Below are positions 44,864 to 57,011 of a DNA stretch of 64,000 nt, one piece after another (the stretch's first letter is position 1; every line of letters starts with the position of its first letter). Under the pieces are notes generated by a model. That model was not told the DNA's origin. It saw only the letters and a program-made list of their open reading frames with translations, and did no database searches. The stretch is from Lepraria neglecta (taxonomy: Eukaryota; Ascomycota; Lecanoromycetes; Lecanorales; Stereocaulaceae): contig CM065649.1 of NCBI GenBank assembly GCA_033220425.1, positions 682,001-746,000 on the forward strand. Reading direction: 5' to 3'. The translations under genes were made by a program, and so were the position numbers.

Positions 44864-47447
44864 ATGACTCCCCCTAAGGTCGATCCTGAGAAGAGACAGC
44901 GGACTGCGAATGCGTGTGATACCTGTAAGCGCCGCAAGCAGAAGGTCAGTTGCTCCCTTCAGACCAGGAACCCCTGGCCGAGCCATCCTTCATCCCTCAT
45001 CCTCTTCTCGCATTCGTTTTCGTCAATCAGCGGCTTACACACTACACAACCAGTGTAATGGACAGCAACCGTGCAATACCTGCGGAAAGAGGAACTTCAA
45101 ATGTACATACACCATAGGCGATATCCAGCAAGACGGTTCTTCTCCCTCACGACCCTCGCCGCCGAAGAGACTCAATAGAGGGACAGATGTCACTGGTATC
45201 GGCGAGGTTAGCAGTGAGCAAAACGCCCCTGCTGGCGCTCACATGTCCGATGATACTCACAACTACAACGCCCATGCACCAGGTGGCAACACACCGTGTA
45301 TTGAGAGTGCTGCAAGGGCTATCGGCATTTTCCCAGCAAAACAAAACATGAGACCGCAGAATGATAACGGTGCGGATGAGGAGGCGGAAAATCATACTAT
45401 GGCACGAATGATAGCGGATGATAATGGAAGGCTCCAATACGTTGGAGAAGCCGCAACCCTTACATTCCTCCAAATACTCCGCACCATCGTCGAAACCACT
45501 GTAGGTGAATGCCCCTTCATTACCGACCCAGCTCGCCATCATATCGCCATCATATCGCCGAAACCCGCTTGAAGCTACCAGCAGACGTTCACCTTACACA
45601 TCAGCTGCCTCCGAAGCAGACTGCGTTGATACTTGTGGATGCATTCTTTGTTCACGTTCGTATCTGAACCTCTGTTCCAGTGAGTATGCATAACTAACAA
45701 GGAAGTAGCTGCACGGTATTGTCGAAATCTTCAATGAGAGGGATTTTCTTAAGGGCTTGCACAAATACTTCTCAGACCCATTGAGCCCTGATCACATTTA
45801 CCTCTGCCATCTCAACCTCGTGCTTGCAATTGGAATCTCTTTTGCTACTCCAGAGGTCGGAAGCACCGAGGCCGCAATTGTCGATAATCTGAGATCGAAA
45901 TTTCCGGACCAGGCCGAAGTCTTCTATCTCCACGCCAAGAGCCTCAGCGACCCATCCGTAGGATTCGAGGATGGCGACCTGTGGACCATACAGGCTCTGC
46001 TTCTTACGGCTTTGTTCATGGTCACAAAATCGAAAAGAAATGCCGCGCTGCATACGTTGGTAAGATTCACAGTCCTGGGGGGAATCCTCGTGGCTAATCA
46101 GGCATAGGCATGGCGGTTCGCACAGCATATGCTCTTGGCCTTCACCGAGAAGACGCCATCAACATCTTCCCTCGACCGGAGGCACTTACTCGAAGAAAGC
46201 TATGGAGATCACTGTTCATTATGGATCGTTTCCTGGCTTCTGCATTAGGTCGTCCAGTTGTAATAGCGGAAGAGGAATGCTCCGGGGAAATCCTTAATCC
46301 AGTCTCTCGAGCCTTTTCACATGAACCCCAGCTCCCTCCCGAACAATATTGTACAGCTGGACTTGAAGCGGCATGCTGCAGCTGTCATGTGATCGGCTTG
46401 ATACTGAAGAAGGTCTACCTACAGCGTAAGATATCAACAAAACTCGCTCAGGAGCTGGCAGACGAGTGCAAGACATGGCCAGAAATCTTGTCTCCTTCTT
46501 TGCATTGGCGTCAAGCGTCGCCGCGGAATCGCAGGCAGGCCATTGCAATCCTCCACACGAATACCATCTATTGCCATTCAATCATCCTTCTCTCACGCCC
46601 CTTCTTTCTCTATCTTCTCACCACCGAAATCCATCGTACACGCCTAGGCAACGACCAGGCGCCGCAACCACGTGGAGGCCGGATGGAGCAGTTCTCGCAC
46701 GCCTGTCTTGTTGCTTCATTACACACTATTGCAATTATCCAAAACACCTATGATGGTCGTTACTTGCCGAAGGTAGAGCCTTTCGTGACATATTCCCTCT
46801 TTGCCGCTGCTCTCATCATCTCTGCCAAAGAGTTTGTTTACCCGTCATCAAGTCCACTGTCAAATCAGGCCATGGCGAATGCGATCACCATCATGTCGTA
46901 TTGTGGTGAAATGGACCCACAAGCAAAGAATTCTGCACAAGTTCTTATTGATTTCCGTGATGTCATTGCCCGAGAACGAAGACAGCCATCGTCCCTAGCT
47001 CAGCCCTCATACAACAGTGAAGATCCATTTGAAAATGCGGGGCAGAATTTCGACAATCCGAATCCGGTAGCATTTGCACCAGTCTTTGATCTGGGCTGGT
47101 TATCAATACCGCCTCTGCCAGGAGCTACCAAATCCTTTTCGGGTGGCTCAACTACGGCTCGCTCAGCACCTCCCAACCTATTCGACAACCCCTCCATGGA
47201 CCATCCGCCTCTCGCGCCAGATGATCAATCATTGTCCGGCCTTCTGGATCTCACAAACACGGTCCTTCCGTCAGACTCAAACCCTCCGTCTGCAACTGCC
47301 GACGAGGCGATCGATTTTGATTCGATATGGGGGGCATGGCCACCTGACCCCAATTATTTAATGGACTTCGGCGATGGGCAGAATGGGGATAGTGCTATGG
47401 GGTCTGACAATCATGGCGACCCGGGCGTTCTTTACCAACGAGTCTGA
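44864..47447 (+). pseudogene. Zn2Cys6 transcription factor with fungal-specific TF domain, frameshifted
   Basis: Exons 44864-44944, 45054-45655, 45709-46059 and 46108-47447. The binuclear zinc cluster is ACDTCKRRKQK joined over intron 1 to CNGQQPCNTCGKRNFKC. The middle homology region includes LLLTALFMVTKSKRNAAL and MAVRTAYALGLHRED. The C-terminus is acidic and Pro/Ser-rich. Two lesions: an 11-bp tandem duplication at 45533-45559 shifts the frame within DPARHHIAETRLKLP, and exon 3 cannot join exon 4 in frame because one G appears to be missing at the donor (TTG|GTAAG, where TTGG|GTAAG is needed). Removing 11 bases makes exon 2 exactly 197 codons. Such regulators bind CGG half-sites in the nucleus. 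It could have controlled the nearby P450/UbiA genes, but distance and decay weaken that idea. Confidence 0.75.
45533..45559. repeat. 11-bp tandem duplication in the Zn2Cys6 gene
   Basis: Unit CGCCATCATAT repeated 2.45 times without mismatch. Eleven bases shift the frame. Confidence 0.95.
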
Positions 47448-48757
47448 CGAAAGTACCTCTTCATGCAGGCCCGCACCACCAATCACAATCTTGACGGGTC
47501 CAAGTTCGAAAAGGATGGTCGACGGCAGAGGCGGCGAGGGTGGCGATATGTGACAGGAATGTTGCGGATGAGGCTTGAGGAACGGGTAATGACCGATGAC
47601 GGATCATGGCCAAAGGAGACGGGATTGACAAGATGACTACCCAACGCTATCTATGTCAATACTAGGGGCCACTCCGAACTCAAGGATTGGTTTGCATTAT
47701 TACGGAACGGGTACTTCTGTCTACAGAGTCTTTTCACCAATACCACCACAGAGGAAGGGTCATTACGCTGAATTATAAACAGCCATTGGATAATGTTTAA
47801 TGGAATATCACAGCGTCTTGACAGAAGAATCCTTCTCTCCTTTACAGAATTCAGATGCAAGGTCGGGAGACGGCCCCCATAAGGGGAAGCTCAGGCGAAC
47901 TTAGTGAATCCTGTGCGATTCCATGTCTCACACATGAGGAACTTGGATGCAAAGGGTCTCATGGCTAGGCGGCAGTAAGCTCTGAAGGGCACCCACAGGA
48001 ATGTGAAACCTCCCGATATATTGACTGGCTGAGCATGTTTGAAACGTGGTTGATGAGGCATCCGTGGATCTGATGGGAGCGGCTCGGCTATTCTACTTAG
48101 CCGGGACGGCACAACTTGAAACATCTCTCTTCATTCTTCTTCCCTCTTCACCATCCCCATCATCATGCCAACTTCATATATTGATCGACCCTTTTTCGGG
48201 GGGGATCACCCACCAATGATACGAGGCAAGCAACGTCGCTGCTTTTGAAACAATCCCACCTTCCATATGGCTACACAATTCACGGCAGCACCCACACTTA
48301 TTTCCCGCTCTCTCCCCCCTGGCCCCGGGCCTCAACGTGGGATGAAACGGCTCTCATTCCTCAAGGTGTAAGCACCAGGTACCATAGCTCGGGACATATG
48401 ACTTTAAGGGATAGCTCCCGTAGCGCTGAAGCTATTCTTTGGCCTCAGAATGTGTTATTGTTAATCTCCCAAAGCCTACCCGCCCGTGATAGATGAATTA
48501 AGATGAATCAGGGACACCCAAGACTCCAATATGGATGATAACGTTTCAAATAGCAACTGTCCAAGCTTGTAAAACTCCCCCTACCTCTACGGGATGGATC
48601 TCATGTCAAAACACTTTTTGTTTCCCTAACTTGTTGATCTCTTTCCGTTGTCTCTTTGCTGCGCCGTCTCACGCTTTTGTATGTTTTGTATATCTTCTGC
48701 AGGTGCTCTCGACGAGTGGCCCCTACGCTCTTTTGTCATTGCAGCAAGCACCTAATA
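47448..48757. other. Intergenic, no supported gene
   Basis: 3' flank of the regulator and upstream region of the endoglucanase, with C/T-rich tracts close to the endoglucanase start. No domain-bearing frame seen. Confidence 0.5.
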
Positions 48758-50389
48758 ATGCTTTCCAATTATCTCACCGGCTTAGTTGTTGCCTTGAACA
48801 TTGCCAGTACACTCGCTGCTGGAGTCCAATTCGCAGGAGTCAACATCGCTGGATTCGATTTCGGTTGTACCATTGATGTGCGCCTCGGTCACAGTCTGCT
48901 ACCCTGTTGTACGTGACTAACGATCAACCATAGGGCACCTGCACATCATCAAGTGTCGACCCACCATTGGGGGCAAATGGCAGCGGCGATGGTCCTGGGC
49001 AAATGAACCACTTCACCATGAACGACAAACTTAACATCTTCCGGCTCCCCGTAGCATGGCAATATCTCGTCAACAACCAACTCGGCGGCACGCTCGACGC
49101 CGCGAATTTCGGACAGTACGACAAGCTGGTGCAAGCCTGCTTGACGACAGGCGCGCATTGCATAATTGATATCCACAATTACGCTCGCTGGAACGGGGGT
49201 ATTATTGGTGCTTCTGGTGGACCTACCAATGATGATTTCTCGGGCTTGTGGAAGCAGTTGGCTACGAATTACGCTGCTGATAGTAGAGTTGTTATGGGCT
49301 TGATGAATGAACCGCATGATAGTATGTTTCTGTCACGGTGTTGTAATGATAGAAAGCTGACGAGCATGATAGTGCCCAGTATAAGTGATTGGGCAGGATC
49401 TGTTCAAGCGGCTGTGACGGCTATTCGTGGTGCTGGAGCGACTTCTCAGATGATTCTTCTACCAGGTATGCCTACCTATCATTTGTTTAATTATTTGACT
49501 CATATCATCAAGGCAACGACTACACCGGCGGAACGCAATTCATATCCGGAGGCTCAGCCGCAGCCCTCGCCGCCGTCACCAATCCCGACGGCAGCACCGA
49601 CAATCTAAGTACGTCCAATCCCTCCCTTTGAAACTCATATTCGCCCAGCTAACCAACCTCCAAGTCTTCGATGTCCACCAATACCTGGACTCCGACAACT
49701 CCGGCACCCACGCCAACTGCATCAAAAACGGCATCTCCGATGCCTTCCAACCTCTCGTAACCTATCTCCAATCCGCAAACCGGCAAGCACTAATTTCAGA
49801 AACGGGCGGCGGCAGCTCCGACCCCTCCTGTCTCCAAAGCATGTGCGAAGCGCTTGACTTCATGAACGAGAATTCGAAGTGTATTCTCGGCTGGGTGGGC
49901 TGGGCTGCTGGGAGTTTTCAGACGAGTTATGTATTGAGTCTTGTGCCAAGTGGAGGGACTGATGTGCCGCTTATGACGCAGTGTTTTGCTGGGAAATTTG
50001 GTGGGGGGAGTGGGTTGGGGGGGAATGGGACTGGGAATGGGACGGATACTGTTGGGAGTAATACTACTGGTAGTGATACTTCAGGCTCTACGACTGGTGC
50101 GGGCTCCACCACAGGTAGCGGCTCTTCCACTGGCAGTGGCTCTTCAACCGGCGGAGGTCCCTCTCCTGGCAGCGGTTCTACTACCGGTGAAGGTACCACC
50201 CAACCTCAACCCATACCCATCACAAGCGGCCCCTCCAACTCCACAGGCAGTGCGATCTCAGGCGGATGGCAATACCAAGGGCAGAAGTCACAGTCACCCT
50301 GCAAGCCCGGCACTGCGGCTGGAAGTGTAGGCACGAGCAAGAAGCACAAGAAGGAGAGGCGTAGGCCGAGGAAGGCGAGGTTGAGTTAG
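48758..50389 (+). CDS. Secreted GH5 endo-beta-1,4-glucanase
   Basis: Five exons: 48758-48877, 48934-49321, 49373-49465, 49513-49608 and 49665-50389, summing to 473 residues. The signal peptide is LTGLVVALNIASTLAAG. GH5 landmarks: FAGVNIAGFDFG at the first strand, IIDIHNYARW, the acid/base Glu in GLMNEPHD, and the nucleophile Glu in ALISETGGG. A Gly/Ser/Thr-rich linker of about 100 residues follows the catalytic domain, but no CBM1 (C-x-Q-C pattern) is present. Instead the protein ends with a strongly basic tail (KKHKKERRRPRKARLS). It would hydrolyse cellulose or related glucans outside the cell. All key residues are intact. Confidence 0.92.
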
Positions 50390-51289
50390 GAGAATCAATG
50401 GGCGTGAGTGATTGGTGGAGCAATGACGGTGCCGTTCTTTTATTCAATTCTTGCAATAATGGAGTGATCTTCTGTCTCAAATAACTGGCTAGCCCAATTT
50501 TTCAAGTTTTTCTCAAACAATGATACCACATCTAGTTCCACACACAAGGACCATTTCCCATATAGACGTCCTGGAAACGACTAATGGATTAAAAATGTGA
50601 AGCACCAAATTCGCTGGAAAAATGACAATAGAAAGGCAAAATTCAAACCAACGAAATGGCATATCTATGGGTTTATTTTCGGCATGTCAGGTCCAACATC
50701 TTCGTTACGAATGGCAGACACTAGCTCTGACAAGTAGCAATCGATCCGAAACTCGACTGTTCTACCAGCAATACCGTCCAAATTTGAGCTCACGCTGGCA
50801 CAATTTTGGGAGGGTTTTGGGTGCATGAGAGCCTTGAATTTGCAAATCGCGACTCCTGAACTGAACTACCGTTCCAATATCAACTCTTGCAGCAGGAATT
50901 ATATTAAATTCGGACGGGCTCGCGATTTCTACTACGAGTCGCCTTGGGTTTTTCACCTCTTGAAATTGGTACATGAGCAGGAGGCATGACTAGAACTCGC
51001 AGGTCATAGTCAGTACAGTCAATGGGTATGGCACTCTAGGAATTATGGTTTATAGATCCGCATGTCCATTCTATCAAAGATAAAGCACTTTAAGATACAA
51101 TTTGATTTGGGGCAGGAGTGTAAAGCATTCGCAAGAAAACCTTAGCAAGAACGAATGTAAAATGTCCTCCACACAGTCCTAATGTAGCTTCCTCCCGATC
51201 ACTATAGCCAGCAGGCTCGCACCGAAAGATCCCATCACCCGAGAGGTCGATTGCATGTGGTGTGTCACGCAAACGCTGGCGTTGATAGC
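50390..51289. other. Intergenic, no supported gene
   Basis: Convergent 3' flanks of the endoglucanase and the splicing factor. Only short frames. Confidence 0.5.
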
Positions 51290-53568
51290 CTAATTTCCAG
51301 GTGGTGGTGGGGGAGGAGGCTGGTCACTTGGGGGCTGTTCACTGATTAGCGTATTTCTCTTGGACAGGGAAACAGGACGGCTTACAGGTGGAGGAAGGTC
51401 ATCAGACGGAGGTGGAGGTGGAGCACCACCCGCAGCCCCATTGGCGCCGTAGTTCTGGAATAGAGCACCCAAGCCTGGTGGAGCACCAAGACCGCCAGTG
51501 CCGGCACCAAGGCCAGGAGGAGCGCCCATGCCTTGCTGTCCACCATAGCCGGCACTTGCATCTCCGTATCCTCCTGGGTATCCGCCGTAGCCGTACTGAC
51601 CACCTGCGGGAGGGGGAGGGGGAGCATTTTCTTGCTGTCGTTGCCAAGGAGCAGCTCCACCACCGGGAGGCCCGCCGTATCCACCACCTGATTGGTAGCC
51701 ACCGTAGTTGTCACCTCCGTGAGCAGCCCATGGTGGTGCAGCACCTCCAGCGCCTCCATCACGGTTGTAGTCGTCACGACGGTCATCGCTACGTTGCTGC
51801 CAAGGAGCAGCTGCACCAGTAGGCCCACGCTGCCATGGCTTCAGGTCGCGATCGCCTTCTCCTCCAAAGCCATCTCCGTGACCGTTTTCGTATCCGCCGG
51901 GGCCAGATTCAATGCGTTGAGGTGCAGCTCCACTGGGGGCACCGCCTGAAAGTTCTTGCATGAGTTGCTAGAAGGGCGTTAGTAGAAATACATGGTAATG
52001 AGCTGGAAAGGAGCTTACCTCGTATTCACGATCGACAGCATCACCGCCACCAATACGTCCAGCAGCAGGGCGACCAGGCATGGCACCTTGGGGACCGTTA
52101 CGCCATTCGGCTCCACGTTGTCTATCTGGACAGTCTCGAGCCATATGCCCTGCGTTGCCGCAAACACGACAGATAATGTTAGCAGTGAAGTTACGTTGCT
52201 CTGGACAATCGTATTTGCGATGTCCAATTTGTCCACCTTTCAAAGATTTAGCACAAACCCTAGAACACAGGGAATGAGGACACTTACAGTTCTGGCAGGC
52301 TTGATTTTCATCGTCACGGAGGGTACCGTTGAGAGCTGCAAGTTCACGAAGCTGGTTGCGTTTCAGCTCATTTTGTCCTTCTGGGATCGAGGCGGCCTGG
52401 TATCCATTAGCCAACAGACATTTAAGGATCACGCGTTTATGACTGACGGTTTCGATGACGTTGTGGATTAATTTCTTCGCTTTGTTAACCTTCTCTTCTG
52501 TATCGGCCATAATCAAGCAATGCAAGTCTTCTTCCTGGTTGCTGGTGTGAGCTGCGTCAGATCGACCCTTTCCTTCTTTGACTGATCCTTTGCCGCGGAT
52601 GGCGATTTTGGCCATTGATTCTGTCTCCATTTTCTTCAGTGTGTTGCCACGAGGCCCGATGAGTAGTCCAACTTTAGTAGAAAAGCGCAAGCTAAGTGTT
52701 AGTCTTTGCAAGTCAAAAGCGTATGATAATGTGTGAGTATGGCATTAGGAGTTAGTGATGACAGATGCTGCACCCTCCAAGGGATGCCGCACGCATCGCC
52801 AAAAGGAAAAGGATGACAAAAAGAGAAGGGTTAGGATAGGGTTAGTTATCGTACTGAAGTTAATCTCTGGATAATCATTGACCGGCACATAGACCTTCTC
52901 CTGTGTCTTAGTTGGGCGTCTATAGTCAGACGGAGGATGATAGTTGGGGATGATCTTCATGGCCTTTTCGATCTGCTTGTGACGCTCATCTTCGAGGCGC
53001 TTGCGGTAACGGTACTCGCGAGTGTTGACACGACGACCAAAGTTGTCATACTGAGGCGGAGGAGATGGGGACCTGCAAAGAGAGGCAGAGTCAGCATGAT
53101 TCTGCCGAGTTGGAGCCTTGGATGTACATACCTGTCGCCATCTGCTGGCACCACGTCGTTGATTCTTAGCTTTTCACTGATCTCTTGAATACGCAAGTGC
53201 AGAGTATATGCTTCAAGTTGTTCAGTTGTCATATTGGCTTTTATCATAGTAGGCAAGCCCATCAAGCCGGCTGCTTTGTTCTCTGCTGCGTCTCCCCATC
53301 GATTCCTCTTCTTGCGTCGCCTCTCGCCATCGCCAACCACCTCAGCTGTGAAGATGTCAGTACCAGGATCTTTGTGATAGCCAAAAGAAGCAGTACCTCT
53401 CTCAGGGCTTCGGCCGCGCTTGTAGGTGCCGTCAGAGAGCCCAGTGGATGGTTGAGATGGATTGTACCCTCCATCGTCCGGTGGAGCTGAGTCCCCAGCT
53501 CCGAAGCGACGTCGGGACCCAAGGGGGATATTGTTCGAGCCTGTGATGCCTTGGTTGCGCCAGGCCAT
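51290..53568 (-). CDS. MSL5: Branchpoint-bridging protein (SF1/BBP)
   Basis: Six exons: 53132-53568, 52855-53072, 52448-52671, 52288-52396, 52019-52236 and 51290-51967, summing to 627 residues. The N-terminal ULM-like part contains [11 protein letters not shown], the motif that binds U2AF. The KH-QUA2 domain carries [15 protein letters not shown]. Two CCHC zinc knuckles follow, [14 protein letters not shown] and [14 protein letters not shown]. The last 200 residues are Gly/Pro-rich. The protein recognises the intron branch point in the early spliceosome. The third exon begins after an unusual acceptor (CTAAAG) at the end of a 183-bp intron. This was chosen because it restores [13 protein letters not shown], the conserved reading. 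Confidence 0.94.
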
Positions 53569-54730
53569 TTTCACAGTAGTTAGTTGCTGATTTACAAAAG
53601 TTGTCAGTAGTGTGTTGGAAAATTCAGGTTGGAAGGAGAGACGTGGACGGAGATGAGCCACTAGCGTGCGCCCGCCGGATTAGTCATTCAGGGTCTGCAG
53701 TGTCGGAAGACTCTCTGGGCCAAGGCATTGGCTCTCATATGACAGCTTCATTCAATGGAGAGAAAAATGATAGTGAAAGGGAGGGCGATGAAACTTTGTT
53801 CTGCAAGCAGTAGTGCATGACGAATTCATCATATCAATTCTCTGATTATATCAACCAATAGAATCTACGACATAGATTACTAGCAAAGCCAGTATCTTTA
53901 TGCAGCTTCCTAAGGTCTCGGATTGCAAAGGAGGCTGTCCTCCAGAGGCAAGGTTCCAAGGATGTGGTGAACGTAAGGCTTCATGAGACAGGCATATCTC
54001 ATTGTGCAAGTTCGCAGGATGCCAGGATGAGGAGCAGTCGCGACAATGAGCATATGGTATTGTATTCGAATTGCCTTCCGTACATTCAGCAACGCTTAAT
54101 CCCTTAAACATGTCATGTAGGAGAGTCTTTCATTTTTTTGTTGCACTTAATATACTCTTGGTGTCCTCCTCCTTACCCAGCAGTCCGAGATTCCTTATCG
54201 TCCCAGCCTTTGGTGCATTCTCCCTCGGGTGTGCAGCCTCTGCCCTTCGGTATGCATGTTGTAGCGCCCTCGTCCTCGCTGCCTATTACCGTTTATTCCT
54301 AGTCAGCCCTCGGATCTCCTCATATGTCAAGGCAATTATTAATTCACAGGGAGGATTTACCTCTTTCTTGTGGTGTAGGCATTCGTAATAGTCCTCCAAA
54401 ACTGGTAAACACTTCTTCCCTCCCGACATATCATCGGTGTCGGTATTGACGACGTAGCATGCTAGAAGTTCCTGCCAGAATGGGAAGCAGCGTGACGGAC
54501 CTGCACATAGTTAGCTAGGACGGACATAATCTGAGCGGCTCTCAGAAAGACTGGGATTAGGCGTCCTCGCTGTAGAACTGGGGAAACACACCACCTGCAA
54601 GTCCATAGCCTGACGCCATGACTACCAATTGCACTTCGATGGATTGGCAGAAGAGAGGTAGCTGATGTGGGGCCGAATTGACAGCGAAGCTAAGGTAGGT
54701 AGTCGCGCCAAGCGCTTGGCCTCGCGTAGG
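53569..54730. other. Intergenic, no supported gene
   Basis: BBP promoter side, then about 800 bases with short frames only. Confidence 0.5.
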
Positions 54731-54919
54731 GCAAAACTCCAGGCTGCCATCACAAGCTATCAAGCACCTTATTCACCGGTTACAACTTCGACAAAAGAAC
54801 TCTCCAAGTGAATCCTCATGATGGCTGATAGGTCACTTGGACGTAATGTCCACATATATGATGCCAAAGATCGTCCAAAGCTACTTGGTGGTCTAATGCT
54901 AAACAATGGCATTACCAAG
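54731..54919 (+). repeat. Direct repeat, copy A (HNH gene 5' end)
   Basis: Covers about 87 bases upstream and the first 34 codons of the HNH gene. It matches 56224-56422 with small indels and few substitutions. Confidence 0.9.
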
Positions 54920-55892
54920 TCCAATCTTTATTCGATGGTGGAAATTTGGTTGCTCTTTGATTCCTCCTTCTCTATCGAAAATGAAGCCGCTGCTACATTG
55001 CAGAGGAACGAAGAGCCATTAGTTGGCGGGAAGTATTATATTGTCGGTAGGCTTCGGGCTCTGATTCTAATGTGGGCGATTGATTAATAGTCCATAGGAT
55101 CATTTACAGTCAATAATGAGCCTTGTCTTACGCGAACGATCTCATTATCTACAGGCAGTCGTCTTAAATCATTCCGCGACGAAGTTCGGAAACGAGACGG
55201 TAGATGTGTTATTACAGACAAAATAGCACCCGGAGCTCACCACGACTATTGGAAAGGATTCCAGGCTGCGCATATATTTCCCCTTGCCTATGAAGGACAT
55301 TGGACACAGCAAAGTTTTTCTCGTTGGATTACTATTCCGGCTTCTAACGGAGATAATATTAATTCAAAGCAAAACGGGCTGTTGTTAAGATCAGATATTC
55401 ACGAGCTCTTTGACGTTTTTGACGTTTCAATCAATCCTGACGTATGACCCTATAGACGCCGTCTTTTAAATTTTCAGCTACTAATAATAGCAGGATAATT
55501 ACAAAGTTTTTCACTTTTCATACGATGGAGATAATATCGCAGGCAAATTTCTTGATGAACGGTTCCGCAATGATCCTGAAAGGCCCCCTGATGAACTTCT
55601 TCGATGGCATTTTCGACAAGCTGTGTTGACAAATATGAGAGGTGCTGGAGAGCCAAGCTTCGAAATAGATTTCCCGCCTGGCTCGGATATGCTAAGCGAG
55701 ATACGTGAAGGCCCAAAAGCCGCGGAACGAATGGAATTTGAGTTGTTCAGCCGTCTTGCGGTAAGCATTGTTGCACCTGGTATTATGACTGCGAAATTTC
55801 AAATGCTAATCAAAAATTGGGCCTTAGTTGCACGAAATTTCTCGGTAGCAGAGAAGGGAGGTCTGCCGAGATTGGCAAAAGCATGTAAATAG
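54818..55892 (+). CDS. HNH nuclease-domain protein
   Basis: Exons 54818-55046, 55098-55441 and 55494-55892, summing to 323 residues. Two adjacent ATGs could start it. An N-terminal beta-rich part (GRNVHIYDAKDRPKLLGGL) precedes a domain with RDGRCVITDK, AAHIFPLAYEGHW and NGLLLRSDIHELFDVF, the fungal form of the HNH endonuclease fold. The His of AAHI and the His of DIHELFD are the likely metal or catalytic residues. Fungal genomes carry many such genes of unknown role. They may act on DNA or RNA, but activity is not shown. The 5' end is duplicated downstream, see 56224-56422. All exons are open. Confidence 0.78.
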
Positions 55893-56141
55893 GGGCCCTC
55901 CGTCCACATTTTTCCTTCCTTAGCAACCCCAATAATCAGAATGCCAACTATACCGGGACCCGTGCTTCAACTCCCTTTTCTGCCTTCTCTTATGCCGTTC
56001 GGTCGCTAACGCCGCCCTTTTCCGCCACCTTCCTTTTTAGATTAATACCGTTAGATTGAAAATCATATTTTATGCGCTTAAAATGAGCAGTGAGAAGGCA
56101 TCGTAAAGCGGCGTTAAGACCATCGCGAATTGGGCGCGTTC

Positions 56142-56183
56142 TCACCTGCACACAAACTATCCACGTAGTATGTGTGCAGGTGA
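56142..56183. repeat. Perfect 13-bp inverted repeat with 16-base spacer
   Basis: Arms TCACCTGCACACA (56142-56154) and TGTGTGCAGGTGA (56171-56183) are exact reverse complements. They could form a hairpin. The position is between the HNH gene and its partial duplicate. Confidence 0.9.
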
Positions 56184-56223
56184 ATTACTTCATCCGGTAA
56201 GGCGTATCTTTCGCCGCTCCTCG

Positions 56224-56422
56224 GCAAAACTCCAGGCTGCACTTCTGACATCACAAGCTATCAAGCACCTTAACTATTCACCGGTTACAACTTCGACAAC
56301 AGAACACTCCAACGAATCTTCATGATGGCTGATAGGTCACTTGGACGTAATGTCCACATATATGATGCCAAAGATCGTTCAAAGCTACTTGGTGGTCTAA
56401 TGCTAAACAATGGCATTACCAA
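56224..56422 (+). pseudogene. Truncated duplicate of the HNH gene 5' end (repeat copy B)
   Basis: Same upstream sequence and the same first codons (MMADRSLGRNVHIYDAKDRS) as the HNH gene, ending in ITNT-stop when similarity breaks off. Copy B has an extra ACTTCTGA and an extra AACT relative to copy A. It cannot make a working nuclease. Confidence 0.85.
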
Positions 56423-57011
56423 TACTTAGTGGTTACCGAATTTTCTTCCAGGTGATGCAGCAGCACAGCAACACGATTCAATAATGCGGCTGAATATGTC
56501 TCTGTGCTGGTTCCGAGAGTTGATCGGAAGATGACCTGATTCTTCTACCCTATCAGCTGAGGATCTTACACGGCTTCTCAACACGATAAGGTCTCATCTC
56601 TGTTCATTTTCGTCACGAAGAAAAGCAGCTTTGTCTTCTTCTCGAATAAGCTGCTTCTAAACTTCCGAATCCACTATCTCTGCTCCAATGCACCGACAAC
56701 AGTCTCATTAATTAGCACCGATGGATGGACATGGGTCCTCACCACCTGAGCCTTCATCCGAAGCTCTGCGCCAAGGAAAAAGGCACCTCGCAATTGCCGC
56801 TACTTCGTGTCCCTGACAATATCGTGCTTCGCTTTATCTTGCTTCCTTTTGTATCCAATTATTTGTCTGAACATTGTGAGCTGCATTTGGTATCCAATCG
56901 AGCGTCTGATTATTGGAAATTGCATATACTCACGCCACACTCCGGGTGTCTCAATTTTGTTCCTCTGCTTGATTTTATCTTCTAGGTTACATACATAGGT
57001 GTCTTTCCGCC
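56423..57011. other. Intergenic, dioxygenase upstream region
   Basis: No supported gene. The dioxygenase promoter must lie here. Confidence 0.5.

Noticed and set aside
52826-52848. GGGTTAGGATAGGGTTAG in a BBP intron
   Set aside because: Too short and imperfect to be telomeric. Probably chance in intron sequence.
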